This document shows, piece by piece, positions 38,762 to 46,800 of a stretch of DNA of 59,375 nucleotides. Numbering within the stretch: position 1 is the stretch's first letter; each line of letters starts with the position of its first letter. Below the pieces are notes generated by a model that saw only the letters and a list, made by a program, of their open reading frames with translations, was not told the DNA's origin and made no database searches. This stretch comes from Spirochaetia bacterium (GTDB lineage: Bacteria > Spirochaetota > Leptospiria > Leptospirales > Leptonemataceae), in NCBI GenBank assembly GCA_021413825.1, contig JAIOPQ010000023.1, positions 1 through 59,375 of the forward strand, written 5' to 3'. The position numbers were made by a program, and so were the translations under genes.

Positions 38762-39673
38762 ATGAACCTGGCCGGGTTTCACCGATTAACATTCGGTTTG
38801 ATTATATTTTCAGTGTTTGTAATGACATTGGGTCCCCTGGTGCGCGCAAACGATGCCGGTTTGGCCTGCCCTGACTGGCCCCTTTGCTTTGGGCATGTTA
38901 TCCCACCGTACGAATACCGGGTGTATCTTGAATTTATCCATCGTGTTGTGGCGGGGATCCTTGGGATCGGGTTTATGGTCTGGACGTGCATTCTGATCGC
39001 TGTCAAAGACCTGCGCCGTCGATTCCTGCTCCTTGCAATCCTTGCGATGTTGCTTCTGGCCTCGCAGATCTGGTTGGGTGGTGAAACGATTACCCGGCGG
39101 CTTTCCCCTTATATTGTTAAGAGCCATCTGATCAATGCCCTGCTTTATGTTAGCGTTCTGCTCATTATTTGGAAGAAAAGCACTCCGGGTCGACCCCCTG
39201 CAGCGGGTACCAGAAAGGCTGCCTGGCTTACGGGTGGATTTGCATTCCTGGTCTTAGTTCAGATCTACATGGGCGGCCGGGTAAGCACCAACGAAGCCGG
39301 GCTGGCCTGTACGGATTTTCCATCCTGCTATAAGATTCAGAAATTCGAACCGGATGGAAGTTCCGAGTGGCGGGCGATCTTCTTTCCTGCAATGCAGGGC
39401 CATGTGGAAATGCACATGAGCCATCGCTTTGTGGCGTATGGACTGACTTTATTTGCTTTCTTTCTCTACGCAATGGGACCGAAGCTGGGTCTAACCTCCA
39501 GGCAGCATAAATCGCTTTTCGTCATTCTACTTATGATTATTACGCAGGTGTTACTTGGAGCGCTTAACGTTCTCTATCAGATTCCCGTTCCGATTACGGT
39601 GGCCCATTCGTTCGTAGCCAATCTCATCTACCTGTTTTCTTTTGAGAACTGGCTCGAAGGTCATGTGACGTGA
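38762..39673 (+). CDS. ctaA: Heme A synthase (COX15/CtaA family)
   Basis: This 303-residue inner-membrane protein has eight predicted helices. The heme-ligand histidines are in YLEFIHRVVAGI and HVEMHMSHRFVAYGL. GRVSTNEAGLACTDFPSCYK and NDAGLACPDWPLCFG carry the conserved Cys pairs. It converts heme O to heme A for cytochrome c oxidase. GTGA overlap couples it to ctaB. No oxidase subunit genes are adjacent. Confidence 0.95.
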   Translation: MNLAGFHRLTFGLIIFSVFVMTLGPLVRANDAGLACPDWPLCFGHVIPPYEYRVYLEFIHRVVAGILGIGFMVWTCILIAVKDLRRRFLLLAILAMLLLASQIWLGGETITRRLSPYIVKSHLINALLYVSVLLIIWKKSTPGRPPAAGTRKAAWLTGGFAFLVLVQIYMGGRVSTNEAGLACTDFPSCYKIQKFEPDGSSEWRAIFFPAMQGHVEMHMSHRFVAYGLTLFAFFLYAMGPKLGLTSRQHKSLFVILLMIITQVLLGALNVLYQIPVPITVAHSFVANLIYLFSFENWLEGHVT

Positions 39674-40539
39674 AAACGGGTGGATTTCTAGATTTACTGA
39701 AACCAGGAATCGCAATCTCTGTCATCATAACGGTAATTCCTGGTCTGCTTGCAGGTGGGCAGGCCCCTGGTTTGTATCTGACTCTAGTTACTGTGGTCGG
39801 AACGCTCTTCATGGCGATGTCATCGTTCGTGTACAATCAGATCATGGAGATCGGTCCCGATTCGCTCATGGAGCGCACAAAGAACCGCCCGCTTGTAACG
39901 GGCAAAGTCAGTCTTGCGCAGGCGCATACCCTCGGTGCCGGACTTCTTGCCGCTGGACTTTCCCTGCTCTGGTTTTATGCAACACCACTTGCAGCACTCG
40001 TTGCCCTGTTCTCTTTTCTGTATTATCTTTTTATCTATACCCTTTGGCTTAAACCTGGCACAGTTCAAAGCACAGTCTTTGGTGGTGTGTGTGGCGCACT
40101 CGGTCCAATGATCGGCCAGGCTGCAATGGAAAATCGCATTGGAACGGCCGGAATCATGCTGTTCTTGCTCTTGTTTCTCTGGCAACCACCGCACTTCTGG
40201 GCGCTTGCAATTGCAAAAAAGGACGAGTACAGCACTGCAAACTTTCCGCTCCTGCCTGTAGTGCATGGAATTCCGGCCACGCTGAAGCAAATGTTCATCT
40301 ATCAGGCCTTTCTAATCCTGACAACGGTGCTTGTAACTTACCCGCTGGCTCTTGCAGGTTTCATTTTCCTCATTCCTTCCTTGCTGACTGCTTGCTTCAC
40401 AATGCTTCTCATCGTCAGACTCGCAAAATCCCCGACTGAGAGGAAGGCAATGCACGTCTTTTACGCCTCCCTGTTACACAATCTTGCGTGGCATGCAGCG
40501 TTTTCAGTAGATCTGTGGTTGAAAATTCCCTTGACATGA
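39670..40539 (+). CDS. ctaB: Protoheme IX farnesyltransferase (heme O synthase)
   Basis: This 289-residue UbiA-family prenyltransferase has nine helices. The first Asp-rich motif is in NQIMEIGPDSLMERTKNRPLVTG, and the second loop has WQPPHFWALAI...DEYSTANFPLLPVVHG. It adds a farnesyl group to heme B. The start is a GTG overlapping the ctaA stop. Confidence 0.95.
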   Translation: MKTGGFLDLLKPGIAISVIITVIPGLLAGGQAPGLYLTLVTVVGTLFMAMSSFVYNQIMEIGPDSLMERTKNRPLVTGKVSLAQAHTLGAGLLAAGLSLLWFYATPLAALVALFSFLYYLFIYTLWLKPGTVQSTVFGGVCGALGPMIGQAAMENRIGTAGIMLFLLLFLWQPPHFWALAIAKKDEYSTANFPLLPVVHGIPATLKQMFIYQAFLILTTVLVTYPLALAGFIFLIPSLLTACFTMLLIVRLAKSPTERKAMHVFYASLLHNLAWHAAFSVDLWLKIPLT

Positions 40540-40796
40540 AGAATTTTCCCGAACCAGGCCCAGACCAATCCTCAAGGACAATCGACTTTGCGCGTATGCA
40601 GTACCCGTACCTTACGTCTCATTTGGGTCTAAAACCATTCAGATTTGCCGCTAAAACCGGCAATTTTGCCTGGGACATAATCAGGAAAGAAATTTTTCCC
40701 GGTGGAGAGCGCACGCTTGTGAGAAGCAAAATGCTCCCTTCGGAAAAATTAAAAAAAATCTCGTCCAAGTTTTTTTTTAATTTGCAAAAAAAATGA
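40536..40796 (+). CDS. Possible 86-residue ORF after ctaB (doubtful)
   Basis: An ATG overlaps the ctaB stop by ATGA and the frame runs 86 residues. The end is lysine- and phenylalanine-rich because it passes through homopolymer A and T tracts. No family is recognised and the AT-rich end looks non-coding. The overlap with ctaB is the only argument for a gene. The interval from 40540 to 40895 otherwise holds only the A/T inverted repeat. Confidence 0.25.
   Translation: MKNFPEPGPDQSSRTIDFARMQYPYLTSHLGLKPFRFAAKTGNFAWDIIRKEIFPGGERTLVRSKMLPSEKLKKISSKFFFNLQKK
40746..40783. repeat. A/T-only perfect inverted repeat upstream of speD
   Basis: AAATTAAAAAAAA pairs perfectly with TTTTTTTTAATTT across a 12-base spacer. 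It lies in a strikingly AT-rich stretch, about 115 bp before the speD start. It could be a terminator for the ctaAB transcript, a bent or UP-type promoter element, or low-complexity drift. Sequence alone cannot decide. Confidence 0.5.
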
Positions 40797-40895
40797 CGAT
40801 AGGTACGCAAGTGCATCGTCAAACAAATCGTTTGACAGGGTTTTGAAATTAGTTGTCATCCTACAAGTAATGTGGGTGATCAACAGGAGGTGAAG

Positions 40896-41300
40896 TTGGA
40901 GGATCCACTCGGCCGACATTACATCATAGAGTTGTATGATTGCAGTCATACGGTACTCGACGATATGAAGACCGTCAGAGACACTCTGATGGAAGCGGCA
41001 CGCATCGCAGGTGCTACCATCATTGGCGAAAAGTTCCATCGGTTTAGCCCACAGGGCGTATCCGGTGTGATCGTTATCGCCGAATCCCACCTGAGCATAC
41101 ATACCTGGCCAGAGCTAGGCTATGCTGCTCTCGATCTTTTCACATGCAGCATGGACATGGATATTCAAGGCGCACTGGGCTTGTTACGCTCCTCGTTTGC
41201 CCCGGGCGATATGGATGTTCACTACATGGAGCGCGGTGTTTTGAACGCTACAAAACGTAGAGCGCCGGAGTTACTAAACTTTGCTCCGGCGGCAGTTTGA
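40896..41300 (+). CDS. speD: S-adenosylmethionine decarboxylase proenzyme
   Basis: The TTG at 40896 is chosen because an AGGAGG site precedes it by five bases; a GTG at 40872 is also in frame. The product is about 134 residues, a typical prokaryotic class 1B AdoMetDC. ESHLSIHTWPE holds the self-cleavage site (Ser becomes the pyruvoyl group) and the catalytic His, and LDLFTC holds the conserved Cys. It makes decarboxylated AdoMet for spermidine. Its stop overlaps or abuts the SET-domain gene, and no spermidine synthase gene follows. Confidence 0.94.
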   Translation: MEDPLGRHYIIELYDCSHTVLDDMKTVRDTLMEAARIAGATIIGEKFHRFSPQGVSGVIVIAESHLSIHTWPELGYAALDLFTCSMDMDIQGALGLLRSSFAPGDMDVHYMERGVLNATKRRAPELLNFAPAAV

Positions 41301-41314
41301 GGGAGGGAATCCAG

Positions 41315-42217
41315 TTGATCACAAAAACTCACAACACAATTCAATCGTTCCTGAATGGTAAGGTGCGCAGAATGCGCGGCCTTGCAGGCCAGGGAATCTT
41401 TGCAACGCGTGCCATCCAGAAGGATGAACTCGTTTGCATGTGGGGCGGAACAGTTTACACAACTGAGCAGTTTGAAGATATGCCGGAGGCTCTCAAGCAC
41501 TACGGACTTCAAATCGGCACAGATTTGTATATTGCGCCATCCAACCTGGATTCAGTGGACGATGCTGAGTACTTCAACCACAGCTGCGAGCCAAACTGCG
41601 GATTCCGCGGTCAAATCGCCCTTGTGGCCATGCGCGACATTCGTGCTGGAGAAGAACTCACATTCGACTACGCAATGGCTGAAACCTACGATCAGCCCTG
41701 GGACTGCCAGTGCGGAAGCAAGCAATGCCGCGGGCACATGCGCGGAAACGACCATGATCTGCCGGAACTTCGGGACCGCTATCGTGGCTACTTCGCGCAA
41801 TGGCTTGAAGACAAGCATGCGGCACAAAAAGACGATGCAGACTATCTGCACCGCTTCCGTGCTACAGGCGCCTGGGGGCTTGATACGGGCCTTGACCTTC
41901 ACGATTGCAATCCGGAGACACTCCGAAGTGCAGAAAAGATCCGCGAGTTTACCATCAAACTCTGCGAAAAGATCGATGTGAAGCGTTTTGGCGAGCCTGT
42001 CATCGTCCATTTTGGCGAAGACGAGCGCGTGGCCGGGTATTCCCTGGTGCAACTGATTGAGACCTCACTCATTTCAGCGCACTTTGCGAACCAGACCAAC
42101 CGCATCTACCTCGACGTATTCTCGTGCGCCTACTACAACCCCAATGAGGTTGCAGAGTTCGCAAAGGAATTCTTCGGCGCCAAGAGCGTTAACCTGCAGA
42201 CTCAGCTGAGACATTAA
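41315..42217 (+). CDS. SET-domain protein methyltransferase fused to AdoMetDC-like domain
   Basis: The start is the TTG at 41315 behind GGGAGGG; a TTG at 41297 overlapping the speD stop is also in frame (306 residues, used for numbering). The SET domain (about 25-135) is intact: GLAGQGIFATRAI, EYFNHSCEPNC, GEELTFDYA. The post-SET CQCGSKQC (C137, C139, C144) follows. A linker leads to residues 188-304, which track SpeD: LDLHDCNPETL against ELYDCSHTVL, and YSLVQLIETSLISAHF against VIVIAESHLSIHTW. Then YLDVFSC matches ALDLFTC (C277 aligned with the catalytic Cys). The pyruvoyl Ser aligns with Thr256 or Ser257, so decarboxylase activity is doubtful. A clear terminator follows. Confidence 0.9.
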   Translation: MITKTHNTIQSFLNGKVRRMRGLAGQGIFATRAIQKDELVCMWGGTVYTTEQFEDMPEALKHYGLQIGTDLYIAPSNLDSVDDAEYFNHSCEPNCGFRGQIALVAMRDIRAGEELTFDYAMAETYDQPWDCQCGSKQCRGHMRGNDHDLPELRDRYRGYFAQWLEDKHAAQKDDADYLHRFRATGAWGLDTGLDLHDCNPETLRSAEKIREFTIKLCEKIDVKRFGEPVIVHFGEDERVAGYSLVQLIETSLISAHFANQTNRIYLDVFSCAYYNPNEVAEFAKEFFGAKSVNLQTQLRH

Positions 42218-42243
42218 GAAGAAAATCAGCTGCGGATTGCGAA

Positions 42244-42272
42244 AGCCCCGGTGAAATCCGGGGCTTTTTTTA
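42244..42272 (+). terminator. Rho-independent terminator after the SET gene
   Basis: An 8-bp stem (AGCCCCGG with CCGGGGCT) closes a TGAAAT loop and is followed by a run of seven T bases. It ends the speD-SET transcript. Confidence 0.92.
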
Positions 42273-42314
42273 TATCCGGAATTAGGGCAACCAACCAAGG
42301 GCACGAGGAAATTA

Positions 42315-42805
42315 GCCACAGATGGGGCTGCAGATGGAACAATGGATGAACGCTGATAAGACAAATGGCTTCGGGTCCCCTTTCCCACGGTTTTAGATCT
42401 GTGTTTATCTGCGGCTGGTTCCCCTCCGTGTCTCCGCGGCTGAGCTTCCCTTGTTCACGATGTTGGGGCTAACCATAGAGACACAGAGCGCGCAGGCCTG
42501 AATCTAGCACAGATGCGCCTGCAGATGGAAAAACGGATGAACGCTGATAAGACAAATGGCTTCGAATCCCCTTTCCATCGGTTTTAGATCTGCGTTTATC
42601 TGCGGCTGGTTCCCCTCCTAGTCTCCGCGGTTGACTTCCCTTGTTCAAGATGTTGGGGCTAACCACCGAGACAGAGAGCGCGCTGGCCTGAATCTTGCCA
42701 CAGATGGGGCTGCAGATGGAAAAATGGATGAACGCTGATAGACAAATGGCTTCGAATCCCCTTTCCATCGGTTTTAGATCTGTGTTTATCTGCGGTTGAC
42801 TTCCC
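42315..42805. repeat. Tandem repeat of about 190 bp, two full copies and one shortened
   Basis: Copies begin at 42315, 42507 and 42697, each with CCACAGATGGGGCTGCAGAT or a close variant. They contain GATGAACGCTGATA, CCCCTTTCCATCGG and TTTTAGATCTGTGTTTATCTGCGG. The third copy stops early after an internal deletion (TCTGCGGTTGACTTCCCGG). The full copies also contain CTAACCATAGAGACACAGAGCGCGC. The area has no plausible gene; the open frames on its minus strand merely repeat the unit. The DNA resembles the low-complexity intergenic repeats seen in many environmental genomes. Confidence 0.9.
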
Positions 42806-42834
42806 GGTCCGCCAAAAGAAGATATGAAACCAGA

Positions 42835-43530
42835 ATGAGCCATCACAGCGAAACAGATAGAACGTTAGGCGAAAAATTCAAGCTGTGGATCGTTCCGCTC
42901 ATCGCGTATATCATTCAGAGATTCATCGTCTTTACCTCCAGGCGAGTGGACGTACGCCGAGAATACTTTGATGCGTTCATAAATGAGAAGAAACCGTATC
43001 TCCTGGCAGTCTGGCATGCATCGGTACTCTTTACCCCTATTCTGCATACGAATCGAATGATTCACGCAATGGTTTCTGCGTCCAAGGATGGCGATCTAAT
43101 CGTCGGTGTTGTCAAATATACCGGAAACAAATCCATCCGAGGAAGCACGTCGCGGGGCGGCGCCAGAGCCCTCATGCAGCTTGTTAAAAAAGCAAGAGAG
43201 GGTGAGGTCACGTCAATCATTCCGGACGGACCGAGAGGCCCTGCACTCACTGTGCAGGGGGGAATTATAAGCGCATCTCAACTCAGCGGCGTTCCAATTC
43301 TTCCATTTTACTATGAATGCACACGCCAATGGATCAGCGAAAAATCCTGGGACAAGCATCGTATGCCCAAACCATTCACAACATTCGTGTGCTGTTACGG
43401 TGAGCCCATCCAGGTTCCACGACAGTTAACTCCAGACGAGTTCGAAACGGTTCGCAAAAATGTGGAGATTGCTTTGCTCGCGAATCGTCAGTATTGCATA
43501 GATAAAGTAAATGAGCTTACGCTAACGTAA
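42835..43530 (+). CDS. DUF374/lysophospholipid acyltransferase-type protein
   Basis: The Met at 42835 is preferred over the in-frame TTG at 42796 because the upstream part is repeat DNA. The product is about 231 residues. An N-terminal membrane helix (LWIVPLIAYIIQRFIVF) is followed by LLAVWHASVLFTPIL, which carries the acyltransferase His, and IIPDGPRGPALTVQGG, the second acyltransferase motif. DUF374 proteins are thought to act on lipid A or phospholipid acyl chains at the inner membrane. It lies directly after the tandem repeat. Confidence 0.88.
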   Translation: MSHHSETDRTLGEKFKLWIVPLIAYIIQRFIVFTSRRVDVRREYFDAFINEKKPYLLAVWHASVLFTPILHTNRMIHAMVSASKDGDLIVGVVKYTGNKSIRGSTSRGGARALMQLVKKAREGEVTSIIPDGPRGPALTVQGGIISASQLSGVPILPFYYECTRQWISEKSWDKHRMPKPFTTFVCCYGEPIQVPRQLTPDEFETVRKNVEIALLANRQYCIDKVNELTLT

Positions 43531-43542
43531 ATGCACGATGTC

Positions 43543-44322
43543 TCACAAATCCGTTGGCTCACCAGGAGTTAACCATAGCATGCGATCTTCTACACCCGCC
43601 GCAGAATAGCGACCCATTGCAGTCACAACCGGTTCCCTGAAATGCCACCATCCGTCGTAGTGAACAGGAATGGTTCGGCGAGGTTTCAGTATCTCCATTG
43701 CTTTTGCTGCTTCGCGCGCATGAAATGTATAGTGGATCGGGCCTGTAAGATACGGAAACCCGGCGCAACCGGTATGCAGAAACGCAGTGTCAATTGTCGG
43801 ATAACGTCTTGAAATCTCGTAGATCCCTTTAAAAAGCACTGTGTCTCCGGAAATATAATACACTCCTGTCTGGCCTTCCCATTCCAGAATAAAACCTATC
43901 ACCTTTCCCGCCAATGGACTCAAAATCCTAAGTGACGCATGCTGCGCGGGCACAGCTGTGATCTTGAGATCACGCACTTTTGTAGTGACGATCGATCTGC
44001 TTTCCCAGTCGGCCAATCCGACTACGCCAGGGATTCTCTTAGCCGCGGGCTTAGTCGAAATTACCATGGGAACAGTGGCCATGAATGCACGGCCGGCTTT
44101 GTCCAGGTTATCCTCGTGTTGGTCGTGGCTCAATAGCACCAAATCAATTGGCCCCAGGTCAGATTCTCTTACGGCTGGTGTGGAGTACTTTTTGGAGAAC
44201 GTCCCTGCACCAAAATGGTAAAATTTTCCCGGTCGATCAAGGACAGGATCAGTCATGATGCGAAACCCGTTTATATCCAGGATGAAACAGGCAGTATCAA
44301 TGTGGGTTACACAAATCTTCAT
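43543..44322 (-). CDS. Metallo-beta-lactamase-fold hydrolase
   Basis: The frame opens at 44463, but the Met at 44322 (MKICVTHIDTACFILDI) starts the fold and avoids overlap with the divergent cyclase gene. The product is about 259 residues. The metal site is of the SHDQHEDNLD type found in one branch of UlaG-like hydrolases, with YISGDTVLF and IPVHYDGWWHF as later ligands. The substrate is unknown. It is divergent from the adenylate cyclase gene with about 110 bp between starts. Confidence 0.88.
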   Translation of the reverse strand: MKICVTHIDTACFILDINGFRIMTDPVLDRPGKFYHFGAGTFSKKYSTPAVRESDLGPIDLVLLSHDQHEDNLDKAGRAFMATVPMVISTKPAAKRIPGVVGLADWESRSIVTTKVRDLKITAVPAQHASLRILSPLAGKVIGFILEWEGQTGVYYISGDTVLFKGIYEISRRYPTIDTAFLHTGCAGFPYLTGPIHYTFHAREAAKAMEILKPRRTIPVHYDGWWHFREPVVTAMGRYSAAGVEDRMLWLTPGEPTDL

Positions 44323-44432
44323 GGAGTCGATGCTGCCTGGAGCGGAAGCCAGGTCAAGCGACCAAAAGTTCGCGACAGGCTGGAGCGGGCCAGCAGGATC
44401 GGTTGAAACGCCGCTCCCCTTTGAGTCAAAAA

Positions 44433-45740
44433 ATGCTCTGGAAGAAACTCCTTCGCCATCCAAGTGTTCTGAGCAGTCTAACGTTCCATTTCTTTCTCAC
44501 ACTTCCGGTGCTTGGTCTCTGGTTCAGGAGACCGGAAATCCGGCACGAGTTTTCGCTCTGGATATTTTTCTCCGGAATCCTCTACATAATTGGTTCAATC
44601 ACCTGGCTTTCTGCGCGCCTTCTTAAAGGCTCCGTTACGGTACAGCGATTCACAAAGCTATTCTATTATTGGAGCGGCTACCCGGCCTCCGCATTCTACG
44701 GTTATGTTGCAGCAGCAATTCCAGAGTATGCCATTCTCGGCGTCGGCACTCAGTTTGCATCGGCGCTCATCCTAATTGGAATCTATGAATGGAAGCGATT
44801 CTGGACCGGCGCGACTATCTTTGTTCTATCAATGTATGCATGCGCATTTGCAATCCGCGGACCTGGATGGATACTCGGAACGATTGAGCGCGATTTGATT
44901 CTTGTTGGCACCTGGATTTTCTTTGCTATCATGCTGGTTCGCCATTCGCTTCTGTTTTTGAAACAGGACGAATCGCTGAGAAAACTCTTGCGCGGTATCA
45001 GAAAAGACAAACGAGCGATTGCAGAAGAACGCGCAAAATCAGATCGACTCCTATTAAACATTCTTCCTGAAACAGTCGCCGAAGAATTAAAGCGCCGTGG
45101 AACGACAGAACCAGTTTCGTACGCTGGTGCAACAGTGTTGTTTACGGACTTCCAGGGTTTTACCAGCATTGCAGAGAGACTCAAGCCACAGGACCTTGTA
45201 GCTGAACTCGATCGTTGTTTTTCGTACTTCGACTCACTCATGCCGCGCTTTCATCTTGAGAAGCTTAAAACCATTGGCGATTCTTACATGTGCGTGGGAG
45301 GTTTACCAATTCCAAATCAAAGCCATGCAATCGACGCAGCACTTGCAGCGCTTGAAATCCAGGCATTCATGAATCAAATGAAATCAATCAAGGCAGACCA
45401 AGGTCTGCCCTACTGGGAATTGCGCGTTGGTATTCATTCCGGCCCACTTGTGGCCGGCGTAATCGGTGAAAGAAAGTTTGCCTACGATGTATGGGGTGAT
45501 ACTGTAAACACTGCTTCGCGTATGGAATCGTCTGGGGTTACCGGTCGCGTAAACATTTCTCGCGCAACCTTTGATTTGATCAGCGCGTACTTTGAGTGCG
45601 AATTTCGCGGACGTGTTCAAGCAAAGAACAAGGGAGACGTTGAAATGTATTTTATTAATCGAATCAAACCTGAATTCTCGCGGGACAGCGAGGGCAAGAT
45701 ACCGAACGAACGGTTTATTGCTGCTCGATCAACACTGTAG
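44433..45740 (+). CDS. Membrane-bound class III adenylate cyclase
   Basis: The ATG at 44433 is chosen; a TTG at 44403 is in frame. The product is about 435 residues. Five or six membrane helices (to about residue 175) lead to a helical linker (LRKLLRGIRKDKRAIAEERAKSDRLL) and a cyclase domain. The metal aspartates are in VLFTDFQGFTS and TIGDSYMCVGG, and VWGDTVNTASRMESSG has the late motif. It probably makes cAMP from a membrane signal. The 3' end lies 15 bp from the convergent cydB. Confidence 0.92.
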   Translation: MLWKKLLRHPSVLSSLTFHFFLTLPVLGLWFRRPEIRHEFSLWIFFSGILYIIGSITWLSARLLKGSVTVQRFTKLFYYWSGYPASAFYGYVAAAIPEYAILGVGTQFASALILIGIYEWKRFWTGATIFVLSMYACAFAIRGPGWILGTIERDLILVGTWIFFAIMLVRHSLLFLKQDESLRKLLRGIRKDKRAIAEERAKSDRLLLNILPETVAEELKRRGTTEPVSYAGATVLFTDFQGFTSIAERLKPQDLVAELDRCFSYFDSLMPRFHLEKLKTIGDSYMCVGGLPIPNQSHAIDAALAALEIQAFMNQMKSIKADQGLPYWELRVGIHSGPLVAGVIGERKFAYDVWGDTVNTASRMESSGVTGRVNISRATFDLISAYFECEFRGRVQAKNKGDVEMYFINRIKPEFSRDSEGKIPNERFIAARSTL

Positions 45741-45755
45741 ACACCTGAACAATGG

Positions 45756-46796
45756 TCAGTAATGCTCTCGTTTCTGCGCTGAGACTTTTCCACGAAACGT
45801 ATAATACAGAAATATAAAGTAACCAATTACGGGAGGAAACCCAACCCAGAACCAATGCGTTGCGATTTCCAGACCGTACGGCCCTGAGCTGCTGTTAAAA
45901 ACAGTTAATGCGCGTGAGTCGTTAGTGGCCAGCAAGAGTACGGGATAGAGGGCGAATGCAGTTGCCGCTCCCGCAACTGCAATGAACAAACAGGAAGAAA
46001 CAAAAGCGAGACCATCCCTTCCCGATCGTGCGAAGACAAGGACCAGGACCAGAGCAATTCCGACCATAAGCGGAAATGAAAATCCCCAGGGGTGCGTCAG
46101 AAACTTATCCAGATATCCAGGACGAATCCAACAGGTTGCGGCCAAGGCCAGAAGCGAAAGCAGGGCCGCCACAGGCCAGAATCTGTACGCAAATTTACGA
46201 GCACGATCATACAGTTCCCCTTCCGTCTTATACGCAAGGAAAAGCGCACCATGCACGGACAGAGCCACAACTGCTACAGCAGCAATCAGGATTGTGTACC
46301 AGTCAATGATCCCAACCACGCCCGATACCCGAAAATTCGTCCAGAGTGGCGCAAAGAAGAATCCGGATTCATCCAGGCTCACACCGCGTAAGATATTTCC
46401 AAGAGCGGCACCAAACAACACCGTAAGACCCAGGCTGGAAAGGCAAAACACTACATCCCACAGCGACTGCCACATATCGTTCTCAATGTGACGACGAAAT
46501 TCGATGGCAAGAGCACGTAACATCAGAAGCCAGAGCACAATCATGAGAGGCAAATAAAACCCGCTGAAGCTCGATGCATACATCCTGGGAAAAGCCATAT
46601 AGAGCACGCCGCCAGCACCTATTAGCCAGACTTCATTTCCATCCCAGAGCGGGCCAATTGCATTGAGGGTAGTCTTGCGTTCCTGATTTGTTCTGGCTAC
46701 AAGCAGGTGAATGATACCAACTCCAAGATCAAACCCATCAAGTACGACGTAACAGGTAAGCATAAAAACAAGAACAACGAACCAGAAAGTTTCCAT
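45756..46796 (-). CDS. cydB: Cytochrome bd ubiquinol oxidase subunit II
   Basis: This 346-residue membrane protein has the CydB opening METFWFVVLVFMLTCYVVLDGFDLGVGI, with nine helices. With CydA it forms a high-affinity quinol oxidase. The start is 4 bases after the cydA stop. A second oxidase line (heme A genes at 38.7 kb) implies branched respiration. Confidence 0.96.
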   Translation of the reverse strand: METFWFVVLVFMLTCYVVLDGFDLGVGIIHLLVARTNQERKTTLNAIGPLWDGNEVWLIGAGGVLYMAFPRMYASSFSGFYLPLMIVLWLLMLRALAIEFRRHIENDMWQSLWDVVFCLSSLGLTVLFGAALGNILRGVSLDESGFFFAPLWTNFRVSGVVGIIDWYTILIAAVAVVALSVHGALFLAYKTEGELYDRARKFAYRFWPVAALLSLLALAATCWIRPGYLDKFLTHPWGFSFPLMVGIALVLVLVFARSGRDGLAFVSSCLFIAVAGAATAFALYPVLLLATNDSRALTVFNSSSGPYGLEIATHWFWVGFPPVIGYFIFLYYTFRGKVSAQKREHY

Positions 46797-46800
46797 TTCC

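Noticed and set aside
41355-41981. Open frame of 208 residues in another frame of the SET gene
   Set aside because: The SET/AdoMetDC-like frame has full motifs, while this one has none.
42315-42805. CRISPR array
   Set aside because: The unit is about 190 bp, with no short repeats separated by unique spacers and no cas genes in the window.
42469-42846. Open frame of 125 residues on the minus strand in the repeat
   Set aside because: Its sequence is itself repeated with the DNA repeat unit and has no protein family look.
43543-44463. 47-residue N-terminal extension of the beta-lactamase-fold protein
   Set aside because: It overlaps the divergent cyclase gene, and the fold starts at the Met at 44322.
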